NCBI GenBank assembly: GCA_033439265.1
Contig: JAVTVX010000002.1
Location: forward strand, 4,288,001-4,352,000
From: Dillenia suffruticosa
Taxonomy: Eukaryota > Streptophyta > Magnoliopsida > Dilleniales > Dilleniaceae
Reading direction: 5' to 3'
Length of the DNA stretch: 64,000 bases
In this document: positions 46,124 through 56,700 of the stretch, one piece after another
How positions within the stretch are numbered: the stretch's first letter is position 1
Layout of the letters: every line of letters begins with the position of its first letter
Position numbers and translations under genes: made by a program
The notes under the pieces: generated by a model
Told to the model about the DNA's origin: nothing
What the model saw: the letters and a program-made list of their open reading frames with translations, nothing else
Database searches by the model: none

Positions 46124-49000
46124 GCCGCAAAGATGAACAACTATAAAATTGGTATAGCTTAAATGTGTCATTAACCGTCTCAACCTTCATAAGTTCCTGA
46201 GATTCCCTGTACTTATTAAGTCTATATGCATGTAGAACCAGATGTAATATATTGTTATTTTTTTGCTTTCAGGCTGATAAAGACTAGTATCCTTTAGAAA
46301 CTTATAGGGGGTTGATACTGCTTAACCTTTGTTAAACTACATGATTGCAGCTTCATGTGCACATACATAAAGTTGTAGGAATTTTCTATAGCATTAATTT
46401 AACCAACTTTTATGGACTTGAAATTGTTTTGTTTTAAGCTTTACTTGAATTCTCTACTGTAGTTTAATCTAGCACAATGTGTATGAAACCATTCCAGCAC
46501 CTGTTTTTGTTAGTGGTGGAGTTACACTGGGACGCTAAATTAACCATATCTTCAGTGCGTTATTGTGATGGGTTTGGTCCATATGAGGATTTTCCCCCAT
46601 GTTTGGGTTAGTGAATTTGATCATTTTCTATCGTGCACATCGAGTTGACAGCACATTCTGTCATTCTTATATATTGCTTTTTCTGGTGATCGCTATGTGT
46701 GGGACAGTCCGTTTGTTGAACAGTTGCTGCACTGAAATATATTCTGGTGGATGCCATGAATAGGATAGGATCATAGCTGGGTTAATAATCAGTTTTGATC
46801 ATGACGGTGACTTTTTTGACAATAAAATGTACAATGCATCTGAAAAAGTGAACCTGTTCTCATGATATGTGTGAACATCCATTGGCATATTTATATAGAT
46901 TCCATGAATATGTTCACATGATGATTCATTGGCTATCACAATTCATTGAATGATATCAGAGTTTTCTTGCCTGGCCACCAAAAGAGGGACTGGTCGCAGT
47001 GTGCTTGATAAGAAAGTCATGATATCTGTGGTGATATGTTCTTATGATACACTGGTTTGATTTGGCGAGTTGTGTCATGGAGGAGTTTTAAATTGATGAG
47101 TTGGATGATTGTTCTTTCTTGTTTTTCTTTCTTTCCTATGCACGTGCTTTTGTTTGCCTGGAGTTTTTTCAAATAACCTGAGGACTGTAGCTAGGGCTCA
47201 TACTACATACTCCATTCCAGATGGAGGTTATGATGGGTTTAGCAAATGCCTGTATGTCGTAGCCCTTTTCAACCCTTTCAAATTCTGATTAACAAAACAG
47301 AAGAAGAAAAGCTTCTGGCAAACGAGGCTAGAAATTGCAGAATTTTGTGGTGGTGTCGGCTTGTTTCTCTCATATACATTTGTGGGGAAGTAAGCTTATG
47401 TGGGAAACGTTTTACATAAGGTCTTGCAGAGGTGTACAGCCAACTATGCAAATGCTCAAGTAATGTAATTATTATCCATTTTATCTTGTTAATGATGGAT
47501 GCATAGGAGTGGGCAGGTGTCTATGCCTAGAAGAGTAAGATTCGCCACACTGTAATGGCACCCTACGTTGTGGGAAGTGAATTTCCAATGTGTGGCCCCT
47601 ACCACAAATCACCACCCAACGCTGTGGGGTGGTCGACTAATGCTTATAATGACATCATTATTCAATTTAGCTTATTGCCTTCTAGGGCAAAACTATGCTA
47701 CTAATATATTCTTGAATCATGCTATAGCCACCATTTTGAGACCTAACCATGAGCGATCAAAACTTTTGATTCATTATAAATTTTACACATTTTTGACCAT
47801 AGATTTGGTTACAGCTTGGAACCATGGTGCTATGCGGATTGGTCAGAGCAAAGTTGGTCATCCATGTGGCAACTCTTGTGTTGTCGTCTAAAGTAAAGTC
47901 TTGTCTGTTGAGGATGGGCCGCCTCTAGTAGGGCACCATGTTTCTTGACCCACCATGTCTGATTAAGGTCGTGCCTGATAGTATGATGCTTGGAGTGACT
48001 ACATATTTGGTACATAGGAATGTATATAATGTTGATTACAAAGCTTAAGTATAATTTATTTATGTATGGAGACCCTTACGGTAACTTGTCACATGACAAA
48101 TTCCTTTCTTTTTTTATGTACAAGAAGATGCAAACAAGCAGGATCGAACCGAAACCGGAGAAGGAATGATGGAAGTAGGGGGAATCTGTCATTTGAGCTA
48201 TCCCCGGGGGACCACATGACAAATTCCTACCGACTCCAATTCATATAGATTAATTTTCAATGGTAGTGCTAAGAGGGTGAGTACAAGATTTGGAGTTGAG
48301 AAAAATAAGAAAATAAACATTAACAATGCAAATAAGGAAGCAGAAGCAGGAATTAAAACATTGGTCTGAATCAAACCTTAACAATGTGAAAATCATTAGG
48401 TTAATGACAATCTCCACTTAGCTTAGTGGAGCACTTAATCGACTATCTAATCACCAAATCACAAAGCAAATTAACATTATAATCCTAATTGTTAGTGCAT
48501 TGCACATGCTACACGACCCATAGGCACACCCTCTTAATTTCAAAAAAAAAAGATAATTTTACAATACTAATTTCATTTATATTTAATTAATTAGATCTTT
48601 CTATAATTGAATTCCACTTAATAATTTTTTTTCTTAAAAGAAAACCAAAGGGAATAAACACTTTGATGCAAATCCGGTCATCACATTAATGTTTGTGTTG
48701 AAATGCGTAATAAGCAAATTAAAAATTCGTTAAGTTGCTTGATATGAATAATATTATTAGGTCCTCTTTTTCTTGTTCCTTTTTTTTTTTTCTTAATATA
48801 AAAATTTAATAAAATAGAGTACCATACCATGCATAAAATGTGAAGTATTTTTTTATCAAAAATTTTAGATTTATTTCTTTCTCACAATGCTCTTTTTAAA
48901 ATTTTTCACACACCCTTTGGAGACTCGACCAGAAAATAGAAGAAATTCGTTTTTGAAAGAAAGAAAATCGTAGAAAATCATTTTTTGTTTTAAGAAAAAA
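46124..49000. other. 3' region of DEK and intergenic DNA
   Basis: The first few hundred bases probably include the DEK 3' untranslated region; AATAAA-type words occur near 46821. The stretch 47550-48010 has an open reading (plus, 107 codons) without recognisable domains and looks repeat-derived. A SINE lies at 48090-48228. The rest is AT-rich with no gene seen. Confidence 0.5.
48090..48228 (-). mobile_element. Short SINE of a second family, with 16-bp target duplication
   Basis: The body, 48106-48212 (107 bp), read on the minus strand starts GTCCCCCGGGGATAGCTCAA, contains the B box GGTTTCGGTTCGATCCTGC and ends in an A-run. CACATGACAAATTCCT occurs at 48090-48105 and 48213-48228. The tRNA-like head resembles an intact tRNA more than the other copies and the GGATTAGT tail is absent, so it is a different family. 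Confidence 0.88.
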
Positions 49001-49640
49001 TCAGGGAAAATATTTATTTTATGAGAAGAAAGAAAGTGGGAGGGGAAGAGAAAGCGAGAAGTCATTTCGGACGAGGGTACAAAGACAGGGAAACACCGAC
49101 AGCTGCCTACATCGACGGTCCTGATTTAACCAGTATGGACCCATCGAGGGGCTCACAATTACTCCGCTGGAACCGCCTACTTATCGATAACCAACGGTCC
49201 GCGTCCTTCCACGTGTCATATGCGATTCCGGTTATTAGACCCCCCCGATCCAACGGACCAATCTCATTCCTTCCTCCGCATCTCTCTCTCTCTCTCTGGA
49301 ACTTTTCCGCTCGCCGGAATTTCATCGCCGGCCTCCTTAACAAAATTCTCTCTCTCTCTCTCTCTCAAGTCTCCTTTCTCGCTTTACTGCAGTTCTGATT
49401 ATCTATCAAATACGAAAATCGTGAGGTCTTTTGATTTCAATTTCTCCAAATTTAAGTACTCAAATTTGATTCCGCCCGTTCGAGGCCTTAATTTTCCTCT
49501 CAAATTCATTTTTTTAATTCCAAATTTCTGGAGTTCTCATCGCTCTGAATATCTAATTAGTTTTAAATACATTCTCTCGAATTCCGATTCCGAACTTCAC
49601 CGATTCATTCAAATTCGGATTGTTCTCTCGAGAATCACCA

Positions 49641-50258
49641 ATGGCGGATTCAGACAACGAGTCCGGAGGAGGAGGAAAAACGAACACCGCGTCAAGCCAC
49701 GAGCTCTCACCGCGAGAGCAAGACCGCTTTCTTCCGATAGCGAACGTGAGCCGAATCATGAAGAAAGCATTGCCGGCGAACGCGAAGATCTCGAAAGACG
49801 CGAAGGAGACAGTTCAAGAATGCGTGTCGGAGTTCATCAGTTTCGTCACCGGAGAAGCCTCGGACAAGTGTCAGAGAGAAAAGCGGAAGACGATCAACGG
49901 CGATGATCTTCTCTGGGCTATGGCGACATTGGGGTTCGAGGACTACGTCGAGCCTCTGAAAATCTATCTCCAGCGGTTTCGCGATTTGGAAGGAGAGAAG
50001 AACAGTAATGTCTCTTCTTCTTCTGCTGTCAGGGATGGCAATGGCAGCGTTGTAAATTCCGGGAATTCGGCGGGTGGCTTTGCGGATGGTGGAGGGTTAT
50101 ACGGTGGAATGGGATCTACAGTAATGATGATGGGTCATCCTCATCAGGGACACTTGTGTGGTGGTGGTGGGGGGTTTCATCAGATGGCAGCGGGAAAGGG
50201 TGGCGGCGGTGTTGGTCTTCCGGGTCATGGAGCTCCGGGAGGTGGGAGACCAATATAG
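49641..50258 (+). CDS. NF-YB3: NF-YB transcription factor subunit (NF-YB3/NF-YB2 type), 205 aa
   Basis: Intronless. It is the B subunit of the heterotrimer that binds CCAAT boxes; it pairs with NF-YC through a histone fold, and NF-YA gives sequence specificity. I chose the start [13 protein letters not shown] because it matches the family N terminus; an upstream in-frame ATG at 49620 would add seven residues. The conserved core (about residues 25-120) shows [60 protein letters not shown] and [20 protein letters not shown]. The aspartate of [10 protein letters not shown] marks a non-LEC1 type. The tail is rich in glycine, histidine and methionine ([15 protein letters not shown]) and longer than in the Arabidopsis member I remember. 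The close paralogues NF-YB2 and NF-YB3 cannot be separated with certainty here; members of this group act in flowering time. The leader has CT repeats near 49283 and 49349. Confidence 0.93.
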   Translation: MADSDNESGGGGKTNTASSHELSPREQDRFLPIANVSRIMKKALPANAKISKDAKETVQECVSEFISFVTGEASDKCQREKRKTINGDDLLWAMATLGFEDYVEPLKIYLQRFRDLEGEKNSNVSSSSAVRDGNGSVVNSGNSAGGFADGGGLYGGMGSTVMMMGHPHQGHLCGGGGGFHQMAAGKGGGGVGLPGHGAPGGGRPI

Positions 50259-50822
50259 CGACCTTACCTGCGTTTATCATGATCTTGATGATCACAGCAA
50301 TGATAAAAAAATGGACGGTAGAGGATGATGATGATGATGATGATGGTGGTGGCGGTGCTATTCATGGTGGGCTCTATAGTGTAGCGGGGCCCACATAGTT
50401 TATAAACTTTTAATTGTGGTTTACTAGTGGTGAAGATGAACTAGCAGCGTGTATTTAATATGAGGTGTATATGCTTTTTTTTTTCTAATTTATTTTTTTA
50501 AAATCAGAAAGAACTCTCCTATTAGATAATATTCAGTCGAAGAAAGATGGAGATGATAAGAAGGTGAAATTGGTGTGATTTTCAGAGGGTAGAAATGGAA
50601 ATTGGATAGGGAGTTGATTTAGGTTTCTCTTGTAGAGAACATTATTATTGATGATGGTAAAAGTAAATCGGCGTTTTGAGTGGACGTCGTTCATGGCGAT
50701 TGTTTTTCTTCAATTCTCATAATTATCGGATCCTCATACCTTTTTTGGGGGGTATGAAATTAACCTAATGTATATATATAAAGTGAGAATGTTAAAGAAT
50801 GAAAGAGAAATTAAGGATTTAA

Positions 50823-50826
50823 AAAA

Positions 50827-50869
<43 letters not shown>

Positions 50870-50871
50870 AT
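50823..50871. repeat. (AAAT)n microsatellite
   Basis: About twelve uninterrupted AAAT units downstream of the NF-YB gene. Confidence 0.95.
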
Positions 50872-51412
50872 CAGAAAAGATGATCAAAATTGGAATTACT
50901 TATTGATATAAAATTCTCATCGACTATGAAAATTTTAATAAAAATGTTTGGGAAGCATAATTGAGTAAATTTTCTACAATATCATCTTTTTTTATTATCC
51001 TCCAACTTCTTTATTTTTCCCTCTTTCAATAATCATTTCAACTGAGATCACTATTATGAATAACATAAAACATAATTTATGTTTTTTTTTTTTTTTTTTT
51101 TTTTTTGCCTTTTCCTTTCCCTCCAAAGAAAGAAAAAAAAATTTGTACATTTTAATACGGAATATATGGAATCTGTTTAATTTGTATTGAAATCTTGTTG
51201 TGGTGACATTAGCAAAAAATCATTTTAAATCATCTCTTTGCCCTTCTTTGTTTGCAGGGTACGTCTAACTGGACATGGGTGCCTATGCATGGTTTGCATG
51301 GGATTTTACTCCATGAGGATGGTACAAACTAAAATTAAATTTTTCTAGGGGTGATTATTGTATTTTGAGACGATCAAGGAAGATTGACGAGAGCAGCAAC
51401 TTATAATTATGG

Positions 51413-51497
51413 TCATCAGCTTTAGTTAAAGTGGCATCAATTTTCCTCTCTCTTATAATAGATTCGGATTCAAGTCCCACTATAAATAAAAAAAAAT
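51413..51497 (+). repeat. Probable SINE relic with tRNA-like head
   Basis: A-box-like GCTTTAGTTAAAGTGG is followed 38 bases later by B-box-like GATTCGGATTCAAGTCCC, then an A-run. Flanks share only TTATGG-type words, so the insertion is old or the ends are misjudged. Confidence 0.45.
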
Positions 51498-51566
51498 TTT
51501 ATGGAAAAAGTTTATGTTATGGTAGGAAAGGAAAAGCAAGAGTCTTGAGCCATGTATTCCTGAAGC

Positions 51567-51698
51567 AAATAAAATAGTTTAAAGGTGAGATTTGGAAGAG
51601 TCAATCTGTTGATGGACTCCATAGTATTAAAACTAGATTAGTCAGATTAAGATCAGATCCCACTTAGTGAAAAAAAGTAAATAAATAAAATAGTTTAA
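51567..51698 (+). mobile_element. 5'-truncated SINE with perfect 16-bp target duplication
   Basis: The body, 51583-51682 (100 bp), contains the SINE tail word CTAGATTAGTCAG and an A-rich end but no tRNA-like head. AAATAAAATAGTTTAA occurs at 51567-51582 and 51683-51698. It is a truncated member of the GGATTAGT family. Confidence 0.85.
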
Positions 51699-52234
51699 TT
51701 ATTGGAAGAGGTTATGAAATAGTAATAAAGGCAATCATTAGGGTAGAAAGAGCCTCGATGTATATTCGGTAGTATTTTGAATTTAAAATTTAAAAATAAA
51801 TCAAATTATTTAACGTTCGTATAGAGATAGCTATTTCTATTAATAGTTCTAAACTTATAACTTTTCTAATAAATTAAAAAAAAAAGCAATTAATGAAATA
51901 TTAAGTCATCGGAGTGTCAACACCATCATTATGGACACAAGGAGGAATTTTGATAACAATTTTTTTGGGCATATTTTTAGGCAAAGCAATGCCCTAGTGG
52001 ATGAATAGCAAAGTCATCGGATCAAGTCTGGTGCTGCTCAGACAGTTTTTCTCATAAAATTTTGAAATGAAGAAATGGAAAGTTAGAAATAAATAAAAAC
52101 TATATTTGAGGAATTATCCTAAAAATTATTCTATCAAAATAATTATTCCAAATTTTAAGCAATGTTTTGTAGATATAAGAGAATTATCATAAAAATTATG
52201 GGATAGTTATAGGTCTAACTATATATGTTCATGC

Positions 52235-52280
<46 letters not shown>

Positions 52281-53710
52281 ATGTGATGAGAAAAAGTTCT
52301 AAAAAAATTTTCGTGTTGTATCATTAATTTTTAGAAAACTTTTAGTCCACGTATTTAATATTATTTTAATATATTTTCTTATCTTAATTATCTTTTTCTC
52401 TTATAATAGAAGAAAATGAAACACAGTTAATATTTTATAGTCAGGTGGTAACCCTAAATTTAAAATTCTTTCTTTTAATACAATTATAAGAAATAAAAAT
52501 TTATATATTTAGGAAATATATATATTTGCTATCAAAGTTTCTCTCCAAGGAAATAATACATGGTAGACATGGTAATGTCGAGTGGACCAAGATGATATCA
52601 TAGTAAAAAGTTCCATTCAAGGTGATTATTATTTTTCTTTTAGTACATAAAAAATATTCGAATTCAAAATTTATAAGATGATTATTGAAAATAGGGTTAA
52701 TGTCATGCGTTATGAATATATTAATGCAAATGGGTCCGAAGTGCGTACGGGTTGAAACTTTTGGAAAATGAAAATTTAAAAACCAATCATCGACACCAAA
52801 GAAGATTTTAAAAGATTTTTGGAACACCATGGCCCCTGCCAGAACCATACTTGGCCCTTGTATAGCGGCGCCAACAAGGTGGCACCAGACAAATTTATTA
52901 ATATGGAGTCTAGGAAATTTTATAAAATTTGTTTGTGCAATGGGAGTCTATGAGGTGAAGCCATACACTCTAGCATAATAAGGGATTGTGCCAAAAATTA
53001 TGTTTCTTCCATTGAGAGTCCGAGAAATAGGTCTTTTAATGCAGTGGCAGACTTAGAACCTAGTAGTAGCGGTGTAAAAAATTTATAAGAAATTTATTTA
53101 AACAATAAACATATATAGGAGATGCAAAATTATAATTAAATTGATGTAAAATAAATATGAGTTTTAAATATTAATTAAAATTTAGAAAATTCAGGGTTGT
53201 AAATGTCCACTCTAAACATAATCTAGGCCCCCCACTGTTTTTATGTATTTGGATCGATTGGTGTTCATAATTTTATTCTGATTAATTTGACTTGAGTTGT
53301 TGGATTCTTTTTAGAGAGAGTTTTTTTAATATAATTTTTTTTAAATTTTTAAAATTTAATTATGAGTTTTAATTAAAAAATTTAGTATTTTTTTTATTGG
53401 ATCGAGCGTAGTAATAGGTCCCGGGCAATCATCAACTTATTGGAGTAAAAGCCTAAAGTACAACTATTGGAAAAGTTTCATAAAAGTGTGACCCGATAAC
53501 CAACAAAAAGATGTTGGTTGCAAATGCTGCTTTTCAAATTTGATTTCTACATCATTGTTGTGCAAAGATGTATTAACCCATTGATTGTCCAAATTTTAGA
53601 GAGCTTTGTATTCGATCTCAATTTAGGAAGTCTAGCCCACCACCAATCAGCCCCTTCCGGTTATTTGATTTTCACAATTCATGTATTTTTCTACAAATTC
53701 GCCCCTAATG
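51699..53710. other. AT-rich intergenic DNA
   Basis: No gene recognised. A (GA)n run lies at 52241-52278. A possible SINE relic at 53240-53420 contains ATTCTGATTAATTTGACTTG, similar to the reversed SINE tails elsewhere. Confidence 0.5.
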
Positions 53711-53938
53711 AAAATCTTTGCCTTTATTTTTTTTGGTATTAGGGTTAGGCTACCAATCCAATATTTAAGATTCCGTCCCGACTAATCTAAGTTGATCACT
53801 TGCAGGACCCAATTGAGGGACAGGTCTCCCAGCGTTGATTTTTTCGTTTCCATAGAGGATCGAACTCCCGACATCATTAAGAGGCGTCAGTCTCTAAACC
53901 AAGTGAGTCATCGTACGTGGGTAAAATCTTTGCCTTTA
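53711..53938 (-). mobile_element. SINE with perfect 16-bp target duplication
   Basis: The body, 53727-53922 (196 bp), has a T-run at its left (reversed A-tail), CCCGACTAATCTAAG, and on the minus strand a tRNA-like head (TGACTCACTTGGTTTAGAG) and B box (GGGAGTTCGATCCTC). AAAATCTTTGCCTTTA occurs at 53711-53726 and 53923-53938. It is within two bases of the length of the copy at 20377-20574 and shares its word order. Confidence 0.93.
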
Positions 53939-55868
53939 CTTGATCAAGCAATGTCCTAATCATCTTTAATTTCCACCTTTCCATTTGCTTGCTCAAAAGG
54001 TTACCTTTAGGTTTTGGAGTTGGGGCGCATGGGTTCTCTTACTTGCCCCCACAAAATTAATGCAGTTCTTGATTGCTAACCTACAAGAGCGCTGATAAAT
54101 ATAACTTGATTATTTACTTATTTAGTTGCATGATAAACGCGACTAATATTACTCCCCTTTTTAACTCTGTCACAAGAGAACTTAATTTCTTAGTTTTTAT
54201 AATATATATATTATTTTTCACTATCATACTTTTGTTGTTACGAATTATAAAAATCGTAAAAATTTACATATTCACAAAGATTCAAACACAAGAGTTCATC
54301 GGAATAAGTGTTCTTTTTCGAGGTTTTTTTTTTTTTTTTTTTTTTTTTTAAGTTGGTGGTGGGGTTGTTTGTTTAAGCGAGGCAGCCTAGAAGTGGACAA
54401 AATCAACCAATAATAAAGAAAACAACGTTGTCACGCGGAAGAATTTCAAATTAAGGTTGAGGAGGATCTTAGTATTACTATTCAGTTGACGTATTTAATC
54501 AGTTTGATAGGCTCAGCTCACCTTTATAAATATATTTTTAAGCCGGAGAGATTGACAAGACCCAAATCCTTACTGTGGCAGAATTTGGAATAAGTTCTAT
54601 CAAAAGCCATATTTGCCTATTATTTTGATGAAATTTAGTTTAGCAGAAGAATGAAAGAATTTGAAAAAATTTATGGGGCAAACGATTAATTATTAATTTT
54701 TCTTTTTGTCAACTTAATTTATACTCAATAAAAATCTAAAATATTTACTATAATTTTAGTGGCTAAAGGGACAACAAAATCAGTACTTATCTTTTCCGTG
54801 GAAAGAGATCTAAGATTAAATGTACAGAACCTTAACAACGAAATAATCTTGGAGAATAATTTTCTAGTAATAATTACTCAATAGTCTATTCATGTTGGGA
54901 AATTTGTTAAAAATAAAAGGCTAACAAGAAAAATCCAAGGATACAATCATTGTACATGGAAACCCTTCTTTGAGGTGGTGGGTAATAGATCCCTATCTTG
55001 TGGTCCATTAATGGAGTCTTCGTCGATTTGGAAGACACCCGGTCCGAGCTGAAGTCTTGGCCCCATGTTGTCGTGCTTGTGTCGTGTTGTTTTGAGCCCT
55101 CAATCATGCTCCCTTTAACTGATGTCTGGTAAAAGTCTTCGGATTCAAACTGTTTCATTCTTCAATTTTATTCCCCGTCCTTGAAGGTACTACTATATAT
55201 ATATATATATTGATTCTCATTATCAGGATACAAAATCATATTTTACCTAATTCGATTCAAATATCTATAGAATTTTATATATGAGGCGGCTCTCCCATTT
55301 CATATCGTGTCATTTCATTCTCCACCCAAAAAATATGGACTTTATCTGTTTTGTTCCTTTTTCTCTTTTTGGTATTAGGGAGCGGGGTGTCGAGTAATAT
55401 AGAGATATGAGTAAAGTATCATTTTCCATAGCTAGATTAAATTTATTTTATTAATTAATTTGAATTACCCAGTACAAAAATTATGGAGTTCTCGGTTTAA
55501 CTAAAATTAAATAAAAATAATAAGAGAAAATAATGCAAGAAGCTAAATTCTGAATGAAACCAAAATAACTTACATTAATTTAAACAATGCAAGAAAGTAA
55601 ACTAACCCTAAAATCGATCTAATTAATGGTGTTGCAGAAGTTAACTGAACTACTAGCGAATCTAACGAAAATTAACGACCAAATGGTATTTCAAGGTGGA
55701 TAGTTGACGTAGTAGGGAGGGTAATAGCTTTCTTAACCAAAATTCAAAATCAAATATTGAGAATAAAAAAAACTATGTTGAAAGAGTTCTTTCTAAAAGA
55801 AACTAATAGTAGTTTGTACCACATTTGTTAGAGTAGAATTTCGAATAAAGTTATAATAGTGCACCAAT
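53939..55868. other. AT-rich intergenic DNA with a weak ORF
   Basis: A T-run of 27 lies at 54323-54349 and a (TA)n run at 55194-55210. The only open frame worth naming is the 83-aa minus-strand ORF listed separately. No transposon ends were recognised. Confidence 0.5.
54907..55158 (-). CDS. Hypothetical 83-aa ORF, doubtful
   Basis: It starts MKQFESEDFYQTSVKGSMIE and has a polar, serine/threonine-rich body (KQHDTSTTTWGQDFSSDR), a YYPPPQRRVS stretch and a hydrophobic end (CILGFFLLAFYF). Its composition is more protein-like than other short ORFs around it, but I recognise no family and see no supporting splice sites. The TA-rich run at 55194-55210 is too close to the start to be an ordinary TATA box. 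Confidence 0.22.
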   Translation of the reverse strand: MKQFESEDFYQTSVKGSMIEGSKQHDTSTTTWGQDFSSDRVSSKSTKTPLMDHKIGIYYPPPQRRVSMYNDCILGFFLLAFYF

Positions 55869-55869
55869 T

Positions 55870-56700
55870 GTGATAAGAGAAGAGAAAGACCTTCTACAAA
55901 GAAGCAACAAGAAGGTTAAGTAGTCTACGGATAGGGAGGGAAACCCAAGGAAACCGTCATTTAGGGAAATGCTAATGGGGCAAGCAAGCAGAAGCAAAGA
56001 TGATGAGGAGGAAGAGGACCCTATGTCTCATTGGGAATTTGAGGAACATTTGGAGGAGGAAGCAATAGAGTTATACTAGGGGACCATGCCAATAGTATCA
56101 AACGAAAAGTTAAGAGAGTTATGGAGACCTTGGAAAAATTCGTTGATAATCAAACTATTGGATAAAGATATTCGCCACTAATTGATGAACATAAAGAGAA
56201 TGAGGGAGCAATTGATCTGCTAGGGATTTTTCTTGGCAAAGTTCGAAAGAAGGCAGGACTGCTACCACGCACTAACGGGTGGTCCATAGATGATTTATGA
56301 CCACTATTTGATAGTGAGAAAGTGGCATCTATGGTTTCAATCTCAAACGACAAAAATCACTTTGACTGTGGTTTGGGTTCGTCTCCCACAGCTGCCCATT
56401 GAGTTTTTTGAAGAAGAAATTCTCTTTGAAATTGGGAGGGCAATCGGGAAACCAATTAAGGTGGACGAAAACACAACTAGTGCACTCAGAGAAAAACTTG
56501 CGAGAATCTGAGTCTAAGTGGATCTGAATAAACCCCTGAGATTTAAAGTATGTATCAGGAGCAAGGTGCAGAGAGTAGAGCATCAAGGGTTGCACACAAT
56601 CTGCTTCCTATGTGGGAGAGTGGGACATAATAGTGAAAATTGAGATCAGGTTAGCGAAATAGAGACTCAAAGGGGGGTAAAGAAGGATCGGTAGAAATCA
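55870..56700 (+). pseudogene. LINE (L1-type) ORF1, left part
   Basis: The plus strand shows in pieces the ORF1 of plant L1-type LINEs: SFREMLMG-like start, LRELWRPWKNSLIIKLLDKD, then a DUF4283 core (MIYDHYLIVRKWHLWFQSQT, VWVRLPQLPIEFFEEEILFE, IGRAIGKPIKVDENT) and a zinc knuckle CFLCGRVGHNSEN in which the last cysteine codon has become a stop. Several frameshifts and stops are present. ORF1 is the RNA-binding chaperone of the LINE. The endonuclease and reverse transcriptase (ORF2) are absent. The same reading seems to resume at 58842. Confidence 0.8.

Larger units (their letters stand above)
50259..51565. other. NF-YB 3' region and intergenic DNA
   Basis: GAT and GGT repeats follow the stop codon, giving open but meaningless frames. 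An (AAAT)n array lies at 50823-50871 and a T-run of about 28 at 51080-51106. A tRNA-like, SINE-like stretch at about 51413-51497 (GCTTTAGTTAAAGTGG, then GATTCGGATTCAAGTCCC and an A-run) has no clean target duplication. Confidence 0.55.

Noticed and set aside
47568-47891. 107-residue plus-strand ORF
   Set aside because: Composition looks random and no family is recognised; likely part of an unclassified repeat.
49220-49906. 228-residue plus-strand ORF overlapping the NF-YB gene in another frame
   Set aside because: It runs through the CT-rich leader and then the shifted frame of NF-YB, with arginine-rich wording typical of an out-of-frame shadow; the NF-YB frame clearly encodes a conserved histone fold.
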